Shown: positions 52,635 through 63,345 of the stretch, one piece after another
Numbering within the stretch: position 1 is the stretch's first letter
How the letters are laid out: every line of letters begins with the position of its first letter
Origin: Angiostrongylus vasorum
Taxonomy: Eukaryota > Nematoda > Chromadorea > Rhabditida > Metastrongylidae
Length of the DNA: 64,000 nt
Assembly (NCBI GenBank): GCA_018806985.1
Contig: JADANN010000445.1
Span: 2,646,588-2,710,587, forward strand
Direction of reading: 5' to 3'
Notes under the pieces: generated by a model
Database searches by the model: none
What the model was told of the DNA's origin: nothing
Seen by the model: only the letters and a program-made list of their open reading frames with translations
Position numbers and translations under genes: made by a program

Positions 52635-53006
52635 TTGGTTTCGAATACCCCATTCACGCTCATCGGAACGAATATCTCGGAATGCTGCAGTTCTGTCTAT
52701 CTAGGTCGGGAAATCAATATGATGAACGACTTAGCTCCAGAGCTGAGCAGAAAGAAACGAGCGGCTTGGGGAGCTTTCAAGAGCATCGAGGATGTAGTGA
52801 GCAGAACAAAGAACACCCGACTCCGTGCCCACGTTCTCAACTCAACGGTACTTCCTGCCCTAACGTATGCGTCAGAAACCTGGTCGCTGCGTAAGCAGGA
52901 TGAAAGATCACTCAGCGTTATCGAGCGCGCAGTCGAAAGGACGATGTTAGGAGTATCCCGTTTCACACAGATAAGGGATAGAATCCGAAGCTCCAACCTG
53001 CGTTAA
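52635..53006 (+). pseudogene. RTE-alpha RT C-terminal region (copy G)
   Basis: The frame continues NISECCSSVYLGREINMMND, LSRKKRAAWGAFKSIEDVVS and YASETWSLRKQDERSLSVIE, ending at TAA where copy D2 reads CAA. The final RWAGHVM-like region follows in other frames up to about 53300. Confidence 0.8.
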
Positions 53007-53954
53007 CGATCAAAAAATCAAATCCTTCTGTACGCCAAATAGTTGAACATTAGGTGTGCCGGACACGTAATGCTTGTGAAGGACAACCGATGGACAAGAG
53101 TCGTTAGTGACTGGATTCCTCCGGATGCTACACGCACTGCAGGAAGACCACCAAACGGATAGTCAGAGTTCTTCACGAAGAGCCTCGAAAGAAAGATATG
53201 ATGCTCGACGAGTCCCTAGATCGAGCAGTACCCACTGGGCTACTCTTGCACGCGACAGGGGAAAAATGGAAGATTTGCTGGCGCCCGCTCGGGTCACTCG
53301 ACGATCAATGGGACTACAGGTGATACAGGTGACAGGTGATAGGGTGAGCTATAATTCCGCTTCTAGGCCTGTGTTAGCACTTCCCTCCTCGCTGTACAAG
53401 GATCTCACGTGACCTCGGAACCACACAGGCTGGATTCTTTGGCAAGCCAGGTGCGTGTATTGGTTGGTTTCCCTCAGCTGCAGAAAGACTCAGAGGATGA
53501 AAATACTGTTCTTGGTGTTCTGAACTAGTTTCTGAATGAGATTAACTTTCTCCATGTTTGCAAACGTGTACAAGTGAACTGTGGATTGTGCTTTCGCAAA
53601 TGCAAACTTTATACTTCGGAACAGTTAGGGAGAAAGCTTTCAGTCTAGTAACTACTAAGTCCACAATGGATCGGGACTATTTCAAATAATAAAATTTCCG
53701 CCTACTTCATTAAAGTCAAAGGCGATAGCCGTGGTTATAGCTAGCCCCCATGTCAGATCACCACATGATTCACCAGATCATTAACAACGAAGAACATCAA
53801 GAATAATGGGCCTAACTCCATGACCTCCAATCACAATAACCCTCAATATGGCAGTGGTTGGCTAGGCGATGCACGAAGGTACTGCTAAAAATATGTAAAT
53901 ACCGCTTTTTGTTGGAAAAAAATAATGATAGTACCACCGAGACCCTTGCTTTGC

Positions 53955-54075
53955 CTTTCTTTCACCCTAACAATGCCATCACCAAACACTCGTCAACGAG
54001 AATGATCTGAGCAAAAACAACTCGGTATTGGACCTAGTTAAAGTGTTGAAGCTGCGGCTGAAATCACAATGTAAG
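53955..54075 (-). mobile_element. MITE-like fragment
   Basis: TTTCACCCTAACAATGCCATC and CAACTCGGTATTGGACC are complements of parts of the element at 59.2-59.6 kb. Confidence 0.4.
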
Positions 54076-54249
54076 GAAGACGAAGCGGGTCTTCTTGATT
54101 CCAAAGGACGGGTTGCTCGTCGTGTTTGTGTGGTGATGATGAATTTGAAAAGCTGGTTTTCTTGTAGTAGTGACTTTCCACACCTCAAACTTGGGTAATT
54201 AAGCCGTCTACACACGTAATATTCACATAAGAATGCAATGAAATTCGAA

Positions 54250-56780
54250 ATATGTACGCAACAAATTACAACTACGGTGGTTCAGTCCGCAGTAGTATAC
54301 TCGGATTCTTGAGCGGTCTGTCTTCACGAGAGTTTTGCAGCCCTCAGCACATTCGCCATTCGTTTCCTTCCTTCGCAGTCGTCGTCCATGCTAGTGGTTT
54401 TGTTCGAACATGGAGGAGCGTGCGAATCTCATACCGTGATCTGTGAAACAACTGCAGCTGCGTGTACAACTGAGCAACTTTGGCTACGAACACGTCAGCC
54501 CAACGTGTAGGTGGTCATCCTGAGGGATGTTTGCATTCTCGTGGAGTTCACTCTCTTTCGTCCATCTGTCGTCTGTTCTTCTTATTAAGTGACCGGCCCA
54601 TCTGTGTTTTCGCTATCGATGTACATACTCCTGGATCTCGCATGCCGGCTAGATATTGTGAGTGCCGGTTATATTTCGCAGGACACTGCTTGAGCGATCT
54701 GCGAGTAGTGTGGGGTATTCTTGAGGTGGATGAAGTATCACACCACGTCTCAGCAGCATAACAAGGTGCTGGGAGCGCCGTTGAATCGAAAAGCTGGACG
54801 CGGATTTTCGGGTCTCTCAGTTGGCTAGTTGCTTCTTTGCGAGGCTTTCATTTCTAACTTATTTCTTCGCCCTTCCTCTTTTTTCTTAACTTATTATCCA
54901 ATTTATTCGCCTTCGCAGCATGGATTTTTCATGAATTTGGTCTTCTTCCGATTTATACGCAGTCCGAACGTTCTTCCCGCTTAGTTGAGCTCATTGGTGA
55001 TCGTCTCTGCTTCACTGGTAGTCCTCGAAAGGATGACGATATTGTCGGCGAAACGAACATTCTGACAGCAATTTCCCACCAATACCTATGCTTTCTTATG
55101 AATCACATGACTTCATTATCCACTATGGTGCGGCACTAAACAGCTTCAGTGAAATTGTAGTTGCCCCCGGCAGAACCCCTTTTTCCTATGGGTATGAGCA
55201 GAGGTTTGATGGAAAAGCTGTACTTTTCGTGGTTCAGTTTCGAAAGCAGTCAGACAGAGTTCATATGTAGGACAGGTCCACTCCTCGGTCGACGAGCGCT
55301 GATACGATTGCATTCGTTTCGACACTGTCATAATGCTTTTCACAGTCGACAAGGTTAGGACCAGCGGTAGGTGGTATTCCCTGACAAATTTCAATGCCCC
55401 TGGACACAGTTTGGATATGGTCCATGCAGCAAAGCTTTGTCGAAATCTTGCTTGCTCCTACGATTGTACCTCCTCCTATGTCCGTACATACGCAGAGAAG
55501 ATAAAATTAGTGAAGAGCTTGTAGAGTACACTCAACAAGCACATCGGACGATAGTTACGAAGATCCATTCGGTCACCTTTTTTGCTCAGGATGACAGTAC
55601 GCGATGTGCTCCACTGGTCTGGGACTTTTTTTCTCTTTTAAAGGCTTTCATGTATTTGTCATATGTTTTGCGAGAAGTACATGTAAATTGTAGTTCCCAG
55701 CTTTAGGCAAGTTGGTATTGATATATATCATCGCGACCTGAGCTGTGACTCTTTTCATGCTTTCTATCGCAACTCGAACTTGAGAGAGTAGAATGCTCGC
55801 GCGGTTCTTCACCATAGGGGGATTTCGAGGTCCGAGACGGGGATTGTGGAGCGGAAAACATTGATGTAGAACTGTTCTGTTATTAATTCTATATCGTGGC
55901 GAGACGATATGTTAGTCTCATACTCTTTCTCATCTGAGCAGATAGCGGAACATTACAATCACTCAAGTGGCGACGAAACGTTTTCAGACTGCTTCCAGCA
56001 GTTCCTTCTGCCTGTACCGATGTAGACCATCCTGCAAAGCTCTTCTGCAGCTGGCATTTATTACTAGGCGTGTTGAAAATGGTGCAGAAGAATCAACCCT
56101 AGTTTCTTTCTTTCCTCGAGGCAACTCCTCAGTGGTAATGGGGATGCGATCTGATCTTCTGGCTTGAGGAACTGAGACGAATTCGGCACAACCTTCTAAG
56201 TCCTTCGACATGGAGCTCATTGTCTTCAGTCGGGTCTTCCTTAATCTGCCAGTAACGTTTGGATAGTTCTTTCAGAATGCTCTCAACGTGTACAGCTTGA
56301 CCTTTTCCTCGTGGTCGATGACATGAATTCTTTTCTAGCTTATGGCTAAATCGAATCTTCGCGCGAAAAACGCGGTGCTTGGAACCACTACAGAATGATG
56401 GGACTTCCGATGTATCGAGTAGGCACCATCTTCTGTTTCCCATACATGGCCCACATAGAGCGAAAAACGAGTTTCCAAGAAAGAGAAGTGCTGCAGGCAG
56501 AAAGGCAGAAATCCTGTGAGACGGTCTCCATTCTCATTTCTTTCTCCTAAAATTTCCGAGAGTCTTTTTGGCATTATACGTACAGAGCAAAAAAACAATC
56601 TCCATGGCGTGTCGTGCGTGTGTTCGTCAGATCCAGTTCCAACGCCCTGCGTAAACCCAGATTTTGCGGCTTCTCTCCGGTCGTCTCACCGCCTAACGTC
56701 ATAGACGAAATATTACTGGTTGAGCAGGTTGATCCTCTCTCGAGTCCCGAAGGGCGTATCCAGGTCTTCTCCATGATGTG
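54250..56780 (-). mobile_element. RTE-beta copy (decayed)
   Basis: On the minus strand, from 56.7 to 54.25 kb: an endonuclease end (RRWCLLDTSEVPSFCSGSKH, ARIRFSHKLEKNSCHRPRGK-like), a linker (NASCRRALQDGLHRYRQKEL), RT with FADNIVILSRTTSEAET (the FADD box, second Asp changed), and the C-terminus WAGHLIRRTDDRWTKESE. The order is the same as RTE-alpha, but the sequence is a distinct family. Many stops. Confidence 0.75.
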
Positions 56781-56894
56781 GATCCGAGGGAAGCATCTTT
56801 TCGGTAACGAATCCTTCGCTCGGTCTTCCTACTAGTTGATTCGGAGACGATGTTAGAACTCAAACATGGGTAATTAAATTAGTATACTATACTG

Positions 56895-57225
56895 CTTTAA
56901 GAAAGCGGATGGCACAGTGGAAATGATGCCCGTCATCACGAGCAGGGTACTACGATTTCGCTCCGGGCCAACCAAACCTCTCATCCCCGGAGCCAGGAAA
57001 ATGGTAGCGGAGTTGACTGGGGAAAAAAATCATTCTCTGCTATCCAATTGGGAACGTAGGACATTCACGATGAAATAAAAATCTTCAAGCAGCAATCGAA
57101 GCCACACGTTAAAGGTGGAAGATCTTTGTCGACAATGGATGCGAGGAAACGAATCGAATGTGAGAAGTGCTGGGATACGCACAGTCGACGAAAAGACGAG
57201 TCATATAAAATAAAACAAAATACCG
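56895..57225 (+). mobile_element. SINE-C copy
   Basis: Head GATGGCACAGTGGAAATGAT, GATTTCGCTCCGGGCC at the B box, body GTGAGAAGTGCTGGGAT and tail AAATAAAACAAAATA. Confidence 0.7.
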
Positions 57226-57404
57226 CTCTATATATAAGCAATACTATACGGTGTATACCAAATGAGGATTAATGACAACTTTAGTGTTTCGATAGAAGGG
57301 AATAAAACTTTAATTCACAATGTTTTTTCCTAGGTGAATCGAAGAAGATTTGAAATGAGAACATTAAATGGGAGGTCATCAGAAGACAAATGACCGTGCT
57401 AGGT

Positions 57405-57545
57405 GGCGTAACCACATTTGAAAAGCGAATGGCGAGGGTCGCAGTACCAAGTTTCCACGCAGTGAGGTGTGCCCAGTTGCGTGCCTGTGGGAGTGCCCTA
57501 TGGTTAAGAGATATGAAAGGGAGGGCAAGCACGCGTAGCATTGTG
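57405..57545 (-). repeat. Dispersed repeat E, first copy
   Basis: GCGAATGGCGAGGGTCGCAG, CAAGTTTCCACGC, TATGGTTAAGAG and AGCACGCGTAGCATTG correspond to a second copy at 58608-58760. Orientation is arbitrary. Origin unknown. Confidence 0.5.
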
Positions 57546-58607
57546 TTAAGTAATTTGAAATTAAATCCACCATGACAGGAATAGCAACCATAAATACACG
57601 ATTAATATAAGAGATGTTGCAATAAAAGACAGAGATTATTTGGTAGGGAGATAGAGAACTTTCTCTTTGACAAATTCTCTATAATCCCCCCTCCACAAAA
57701 GGAGTTGGGTTTGGAGAGTAGATTTTACAATGGAATACTATTGGTGCTTTTACGTCCGTATTGATGTTGTCCCATCACTATCGTAAGTTAACGGGATTCT
57801 CCTTGAGCATACTGATCTAATAAATAGATGCGTTGATGTGGCGCTCCAAACGTTTTCGTGGGAGACCTGGTTTCGCTCTTACTTTTTTATTTCGTCTCGG
57901 CAGACTGGAATGACTGCACGGTGGGTTATGTTGTAGTTTGAGCGAGTGGTTGTGATCGAAGGTTATAGTGGTGACTCGGAGATTTGTATCATTCGTGACC
58001 GTTTTTTTTCGGAACCTTTACCTGGTTCCTGTTCTTCCTCAAATTGTGAGAAATGAATCCTTCACGAGGTAGTTGGTGAGTTGTTATTACGTGTTCAATG
58101 TCGCAGATTATAGCGCTGATTTGGAGTTTCGACTGCGCTTCGCGGACCCTGAGTCGGGGACTCCGTGTTTCGCTCTGTATTTAACTGTTTCTGTCTGGAT
58201 ATCTTCTACCTCGAGTGGAATTAGTACATGAATTGGTCTTCTAGTCACACGTCCGTTAGGCGACTTATGTTGCGCTTCTCTGATTGCACCATTTTCTAAC
58301 TGTTTTAAGTTGATGATGCGCGCAATGTTTCACTTTGTTTTGCGGCAGGACTGATTCGTAAAGTAATACTACCGTATCTAAGCTTGGGGTCGTTAAAGTG
58401 CCTCTTTTGCTATTCATGTTGTTTGTCAGTTTCTTGGAGACTCTTCAATTATTATTCACTCCAAATATTTCCATATTGTTCTGTCAGATTGTGACTTAAT
58501 GCAAGAGCATCCTTCACTTGTTATCGTGCGCGTAGTTATGCTGCTTCATTGGGAGGAAGGTAAGTTTTATTGTCTTCTTCTCTGATGAATTCAAATAGAT
58601 ATATAAG
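57546..58607. other. No gene recognised between two E repeats
   Basis: T-rich sequence without a supported frame. Because similar repeats flank it in direct orientation, it could be the inside of an old element, but I see no coding evidence. Confidence 0.35.
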
Positions 58608-58760
58608 GGGGGAGGGCGACCATATCCAAGCGAATGGTGAGAGTCGCAGAGTCAAGTCCCTAGGCTGGAACCGTGCCCGATAGCATGTCTAGTGGTATTA
58701 CTAATGGTTAAGAGGGAATGTGAGTGTAGGGTAGGCAGCATGCGTTCTATCAAGTATTTT
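58608..58760 (-). repeat. Dispersed repeat E, second copy
   Basis: GCGAATGGTGAGAGTCGCAG, CAAGTCCCTAGGC, AATGGTTAAGAGGGAATG and GCATGCGTTCTATC match the copy at 57405-57545. Confidence 0.5.
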
Positions 58761-58794
58761 AGAATACAATAGGTTCTAAATAGGAAGACCTTAC

Positions 58795-58872
58795 TTGATG
58801 GATGTGAGGAAACGAAGTGAATGTGAGAAGTGCTGGGATCCGCACAGATGTAAAAAGACTGGCCATTTAAAA
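58795..58872 (+). mobile_element. SINE-C 3' fragment
   Basis: GATGTGAGGAAACGAAG, GTGAGAAGTGCTGGGATCCG and a short tail match the SINE-C 3' end. Confidence 0.6.
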
Positions 58873-58895
58873 AACCACTTATCTCACGACAGCAT

Positions 58896-59175
58896 AAAAG
58901 GACAAAAGGATAAAGGTGTCTACACTGATCAATCTTGAGGGATGCACCATTCATTCGAATTCACTAAGCGTCGTAAGAGGTGACTGAATTCAAATCTGGC
59001 CGACACAATGAATCGCGCGGTCCCTAGTGATGTGTCGGGTCGGCACTGCCTTCCTCCCAGACAAGTCTGGTACCTATTCGTCAACCTCGGAGGGGAGGAA
59101 GGCTTGGTGAGCCCTGGGCGCCGGATCGATCCCATATGTATTGGCTAAGTGTCTCTAAGCACTATGTAAGACGCC
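58896..59175 (-). mobile_element. SINE-A copy (diverged)
   Basis: Minus copy with CTCCCAGACAAGTCTGGTAC on the plus strand and a decayed head (GACGCCTCC). Confidence 0.7.
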
Positions 59176-59182
59176 TCCCTTG

Positions 59183-59590
59183 CAACCGGGTATTATGTGA
59201 AATAAAACTACAAGGGTGATGAGATATAGACAAAAACTCGGAACCTAGGTGAAGTCTGAACCCGCGATTACCATTTCCGGCGGCTCACATGTTTCCCACT
59301 AAAAGTTAAACATTGTGATTTCGACTGCACCTTCAGATTAATTGGGTTCAATCCCTATTTATACTACCCAAATCATTTCCGTTGACGGGTGACTGCTGAT
59401 GGCACCGTTAGGGTAAAAAACTGACCGTGAAAAAAGGCAAGGCAAGGGCACCAATGGTGAAGTGGCTAACACTCCGTGGAAAAGGTAATCGTGGATTTGA
59501 AGCTCGCATGGGCTCCCAAGTTCTGCTCATATCTCAGCATCATTGTGATTGTATTTCACATAATACCTTGCCGTGACGAAAAAGTAATAG
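59183..59590. mobile_element. MITE-like element with ~45 bp TIRs
   Basis: Left end GGTATTATGTGAAATAAAAC, right end complement GGTATTATGTGAAATACAAT; inverted identity extends about 45 bp to GATG(C/A)TGAGATAT. The inside carries two tRNA-like segments in opposite orientation and GGGTGACTGCTGATGGCACC. No ORF. Relatives at 33.7, 44.3-44.8 and 53.96 kb. Confidence 0.65.
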
Positions 59591-60093
59591 GAGGTAAACA
59601 AAGTTAAACAGGTGAGTATAATATCGACAAGCGTCAATGCGCAATGCCGTTGGTGGCCCTGAGGTTTCAACCGGTGATTCAAAACTCTTCATTGCATCGA
59701 ATATGTCGTATAACTCTTAATCTTCAACAATGTGACATAAGTTTAGTAGTCCACAAGCGACCATCGACGAAATTCGGAATTCCTAGTGCATTAGGCTATT
59801 TGCCTAGAATGGTTTAGCCTTTTGTCCTCTTTGCTTAGCTCAGAGACGTAAGCCACATAAGTCATTGTTTGGTAGGGAGGAAATAGGTCCCTAATCCTTA
59901 AGAACAAAAAATGTGTGTACCGCTTGCTATTCCTCCTGACACATGAAGACGATTTAACCAGTTCGCTTGCAGTCACAAAAAACTTCTGTTTGATGTTACC
60001 CTTAGACATCTCACGGTCTTGTTGAGGTAGCGCAGAGTTGGCTCATGCGGTGTGGACATCATAACACTGTACACTTTATCCTTCATCTGCGCA

Positions 60094-60297
60094 CTATTGT
60101 ACCGCCCGCTTTAATTCTGTTGTCCATTTCTCTGCTCTCTGTTCAACGATTGGTCGACGACCAGTCGAGTGGCTGCGTTCTTTCTGCACATGCAAATCAG
60201 ATAGGCCTTCTTTTCTGCTAACAAATTCGAAGGATGTACTGAGTTTATACAATCGGTCTTCATTATCTTTTCTCGCACTGTCGGCCAAATGGATGAG
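60094..60297 (-). CDS. Nested small gene, last exon
   Basis: Acceptor CGCCTGTTCAG; phase 0. 67 codons: LIHLADSARKDNEDRLYKLS then TSFEFVSRKEGLSDLHVQKE and EQRAEKWTTELKRAVQ, stop TAG at 60096-60094. It is polar and likely helical. I do not recognise a domain. It lies inside the long intron of the TM2D2-like gene on the same strand, so it is a nested gene or a transcript sharing that promoter. Confidence 0.6.
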   Translation of the reverse strand, partial: LIHLADSARKDNEDRLYKLSTSFEFVSRKEGLSDLHVQKERSHSTGRRPIVEQRAEKWTTELKRAVQ

Positions 60298-60457
60298 CTG
60301 AACAGGCGCTCAAACTTGCTTCTTGGGATAATTTTAGATAGAATGGAATGATAAGTGTAAGCAAAAACGTATCTTCAGTAATGGGAAGCCGTACCAATCT
60401 AACATTTCCTATTTTAAAGCGTACACCTATGAAAGTTCTCATATCCCCGACACTTAC

Positions 60458-60522
60458 CTGTTCCCACAAACATAATTCATAGAATGATGCTGCGCATCGA
60501 AACAGTTCACCATTGACTGCTA
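60458..60522 (-). CDS. Nested small gene, middle exon
   Basis: Acceptor GGGTCTTCAG and a perfect donor GAACAG|GTAAGT. 21 codons, AVNGELFRCAASFYELCLWE plus Gln. It ends in phase 0 to the next exon and enters with two bases, requiring a phase-1 upstream donor. Confidence 0.6.
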
Positions 60523-60563
60523 CTGAAGACCCATTGGCACCACACTTTTTGAACGTTCACTAC

Positions 60564-60720
60564 TGACCTTATGCGACGTCACGTTTATGCTAATCCTCCA
60601 GTTTACCTTCTCTTCGATAGGAGCACAATGAGGAACCATCTTCATGTCTTCAGCACCTTGTTCTTCACTGTCGTTAAGCAGTTCATCAGAAATGAAGCTC
60701 GACTTGTCGTACGTGGACAT
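60564..60720 (-). CDS. Nested small gene, first exon (start tentative)
   Basis: ATG at 60720-60718 opens MSTYDKSSFISDELLNDSEE then QGAEDMKMVPHCAPIEEK. The donor giving the right phase is TCA|GTAGTG at 60564; an alternative AAG|GTAAAC at 60607 is out of phase. The acidic N-terminus looks like a genuine start, but no upstream signal is visible. Confidence 0.5.
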
Positions 60721-61778
60721 GACCCAAGCATATTAATTTCGATTTCCCACCGGTAGATGGTTGTTCTTTCCACCGCAGTCACTATGGTGAATCATGGCTA
60801 TCATGGCTATCGAATAAGAGCGTGTAAAAAGTACTAAGAAATACCTATCCGTATGCATTTATCAATTCATTTCCTTCCGTTTTTCTTGTTTTGTCACATT
60901 TTTTGCAATTAATAACTTAGCAGATGTCCAGAATGTATCGGTAGTAGCCTGGCAACAGCTGTTCCTGACACTTAATAATTTACAATCAAATTTTTTTTGG
61001 TATGAATTACCCAGCAACAAGAATGGTTTTAACGAGGAAGGCATTAAGATATTCTTAGTAGGGAGACTTGCTGGTGCTCATAGTGCTATAATACGACAAC
61101 ACCGACATGCAGAGTGCGTGGTTTCTTGCAGCGTTCCTCTGGATGGGTTAGAGGTTCTCAACTTGGTCTTCAAAAGATGGTGGACGTAAAAAATATACTC
61201 AGCATAGGTTACGACATCCATTACTAAAAGCTGACAATACCGTGGTAGGGTGGTGGACGGACTTCTTTTTGCCACACGCAAGAAATAAAAATATTCTAAA
61301 GAGACCGAAAAGGACGCAGACGAATAAAGACACCACAAAGATGATTTTGAAAAAACCGACTGTACTAAGAAAGCACAGAGTAAAACTCAATTGTAGAATG
61401 GAAACAAAAGAAAAGGGCTGGCTCACTACGTGTGGGCGCAGTTTGGATATCGTAAATCACATACGACTCATACCGAGCTAGGCAGGAATTAGACGTTGTT
61501 CAACGAAGCAGCCGTTTCAGAATTCATGTGTGTTCAGCAATGGTTTGATTGATGTGTTCAGATGTGTTCGATTAACATTCACTACGAAGTGGGAGAGATC
61601 TCGCATCCTAGTGCAGGAGATGAATTTTGCAACCATACATGATACTGTATTGTTAGGATATGATGAATCCATTCGTCCTCTCTCTCTCTCTCTCTCTCGA
61701 CCTAATTAGTTAGCCGTCTGTCTGCAACAACACATAAAGTAATAAATTCTTACATATTTTTTAAAAATCTCAACTTAC
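60721..61778. other. Intron sequence, no exon recognised
   Basis: No supported exon. It contains a (TC)n run at 61678-61698. ORFs here lack splice support. Confidence 0.4.
61678..61698. repeat. (TC)n microsatellite
   Basis: About ten TC units. Confidence 0.9.
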
Positions 61779-61958
61779 AGCGGTATCGTTGTTTCCTGCC
61801 ACAGCAAGCTCCGGTAAACTGCACTCCACAAATTCTTCGGGCAAGAAAGAGCAAGGTACAAGTGGACCCATAGGGTATGCATCGTCCATTTCTTGCAGAC
61901 AGGAGTCAACAGCTAATCGCTCACGATCTAAGGCGGCTTTCGAAACCGTCAGTACAAC
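61779..61958 (-). CDS. TM2D2-like gene, upstream extracellular exon
   Basis: Acceptor GTCTTTCCTCAG and donor GCT|GTAAGT frame exactly 60 codons, phase 0/0. The second half, MGPLVPCSFLPEEFVECSLP then ELAVAGNN, carries the PC-S-x-LPxEFxxC motif that precedes the KFGG cysteine region in TM2D2-type proteins. This is why it is assigned to the exons 11.8 kb away. The first half (KAALDRERLAVDSCLQEMDD) is less conserved. The preceding signal-peptide exon is not seen. Confidence 0.8.
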
Positions 61959-62774
61959 CTGAGGAAAGACCAGGATTTTCAAACAAGTCAGTGGATTTTT
62001 GGAATGAAGTTACTCTTTAAAAATATTATATCCATACTTTACACCTAAGCATGCACTACTTGTTACAAATCGAGAAATATCTGTTCATAAGAAGAATATA
62101 TAGAAATGAAAGCTACAAGCTGTGTACTTAACGACATTTAGTACAACTGACAAGTTAATTGACGTATGTACGACTCATTTCCTGCTGTTCATTTTGTCCT
62201 GCAAGGCCTACTTTCTTTTGCTAAAAATTAGTCCATTCAATCGACAGTCCATCAAAGATGTATCAGAGTAACAGCCGAGAAGGGCTGTTCCTTAATTATT
62301 ATAATTTACAGGAAAACTATTTCTGTATGAGTTTGCTTCTTCGCAAAGACACTGGCACTGGTAATGAAGGCACTAAAATAATTCCTATTAGGAAAGAGTG
62401 TTGATTTCATCAACGTTCATCAGTGTGTTTCAACAATTTCCTAGCTTTGCATCCATAAAATAGAAGTCATGTGATGCATAAAGTACAGGAGCATAATTTA
62501 CTACCAAAATACGCAAAACAAGTGAATTATATAGCCAGAACTAGAACAAGTAGGGGGTTGTGATATTTGAAAAGTGGAATAACCCGTAGAGTCATATGTG
62601 ACTCACGCATCATTGCGGAGAAAATTTTGGTGTGGTCTCTCGGAAGTTGTCCACAAAATTAGGTATAGATGCGAATGTGTTAGCACTTAAAAATCTGATA
62701 CAGTAACTCAAGCTGTCTAGCCACAAGTTATTTGTTAGAATGGAAGGTTCAAAATCAATAAAGAACCAGTAAGA
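61959..62774. other. No feature recognised
   Basis: AT-rich. The missing first exon of the TM2D2-like gene might be here or beyond the window, but no convincing signal peptide frame with a donor was found. Confidence 0.35.
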
Positions 62775-63345
62775 CCTATTGTTGAGCAAAAAAGGAGTCC
62801 ACCACTTCGGCAACTATCGCCCAGTCTTCGCGTTGTCCGGCGACTTCACTCGACTTATCCATAACAGGACTGACAGAACACTTAACAAGAGATATCCATC
62901 TAATCAAGCAGTGTTTCGCAAAAGATTCAATACGATGGACTACATCCGTAGAATAAAAGATTCACTCGAGTGTCGCGAAAGTACTAGGGGTCGCTGCCTT
63001 ACTTTTCTACTTCAGAAAACCCTGCTCAGTAGTTGGAACAGCAGCTGATCGTCGAAAGCTACATACTCTCAAGACGTCTCTATTCCGGTATGCTAAAGAT
63101 TCTTCCTAATCTATATAAAATTCCACGGTCTAAATTTTACCATTCTACAACGACATTACCATCGATTTAAAAGAAAAAGTTTGACAAGGTAAGGTAGAAG
63201 GACCTCGCCAAATCAATTTACAATTATAGAGAATGTTTCAGAAAACTGAAATCGGAGAACACGGGAATCAAAGCCGATGGTCGGCAATTTACATCATCTT
63301 CGCTCTGCCAATGATATCATTTTTAATAACACCAAAACAGCCACA
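62775..63345 (+). mobile_element. RTE-alpha fragment I (RT)
   Basis: Frame 62779-63048: FGNYRPVFALSGDFTRLIHN, RTDRTLNKRYPSNQAVFRKR and FNTMDYI. The sequence continues in other frames to an LCxANDIIFNNTK-like motif C near 63310. It is truncated at both ends. Confidence 0.7.

Larger units (their letters stand above)
50375..53345 (+). mobile_element. RTE-alpha copy G (best-preserved copy)
   Basis: Spans endonuclease (50478-51300), linker (51300-51700), RT (51816-53006) and 3' end, in the long intron of the TM2D2-like gene and antisense to it. The 5' leader is cut at about 50375. Frameshifts lie near 50985 and between the domains, and the RT active site is mutated, so it is inactive. Confidence 0.85.
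49547..61958 (-). other. TM2-domain (TM2D2-like) gene, gene-level entry
   Basis: Three exons join in phase on the minus strand: 61958-61779, 50015-49882 and 49760-49547. Together they give the TM2D-family layout: an extracellular Cys-rich region, the PCIKYTGHHF junction, two membrane helices with VDRF between them, and a short tail. The spacing and the C-terminal Ser-Asn-Trp ending resemble TM2D2 in animals. TM2D proteins are linked to Notch signalling in flies. The 11.8 kb intron contains RTE-alpha copy G, RTE-beta, SINEs and a nested gene. The signal-peptide exon was not found. The gene symbol is left empty because the orthologue was not checked. Confidence 0.8.
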
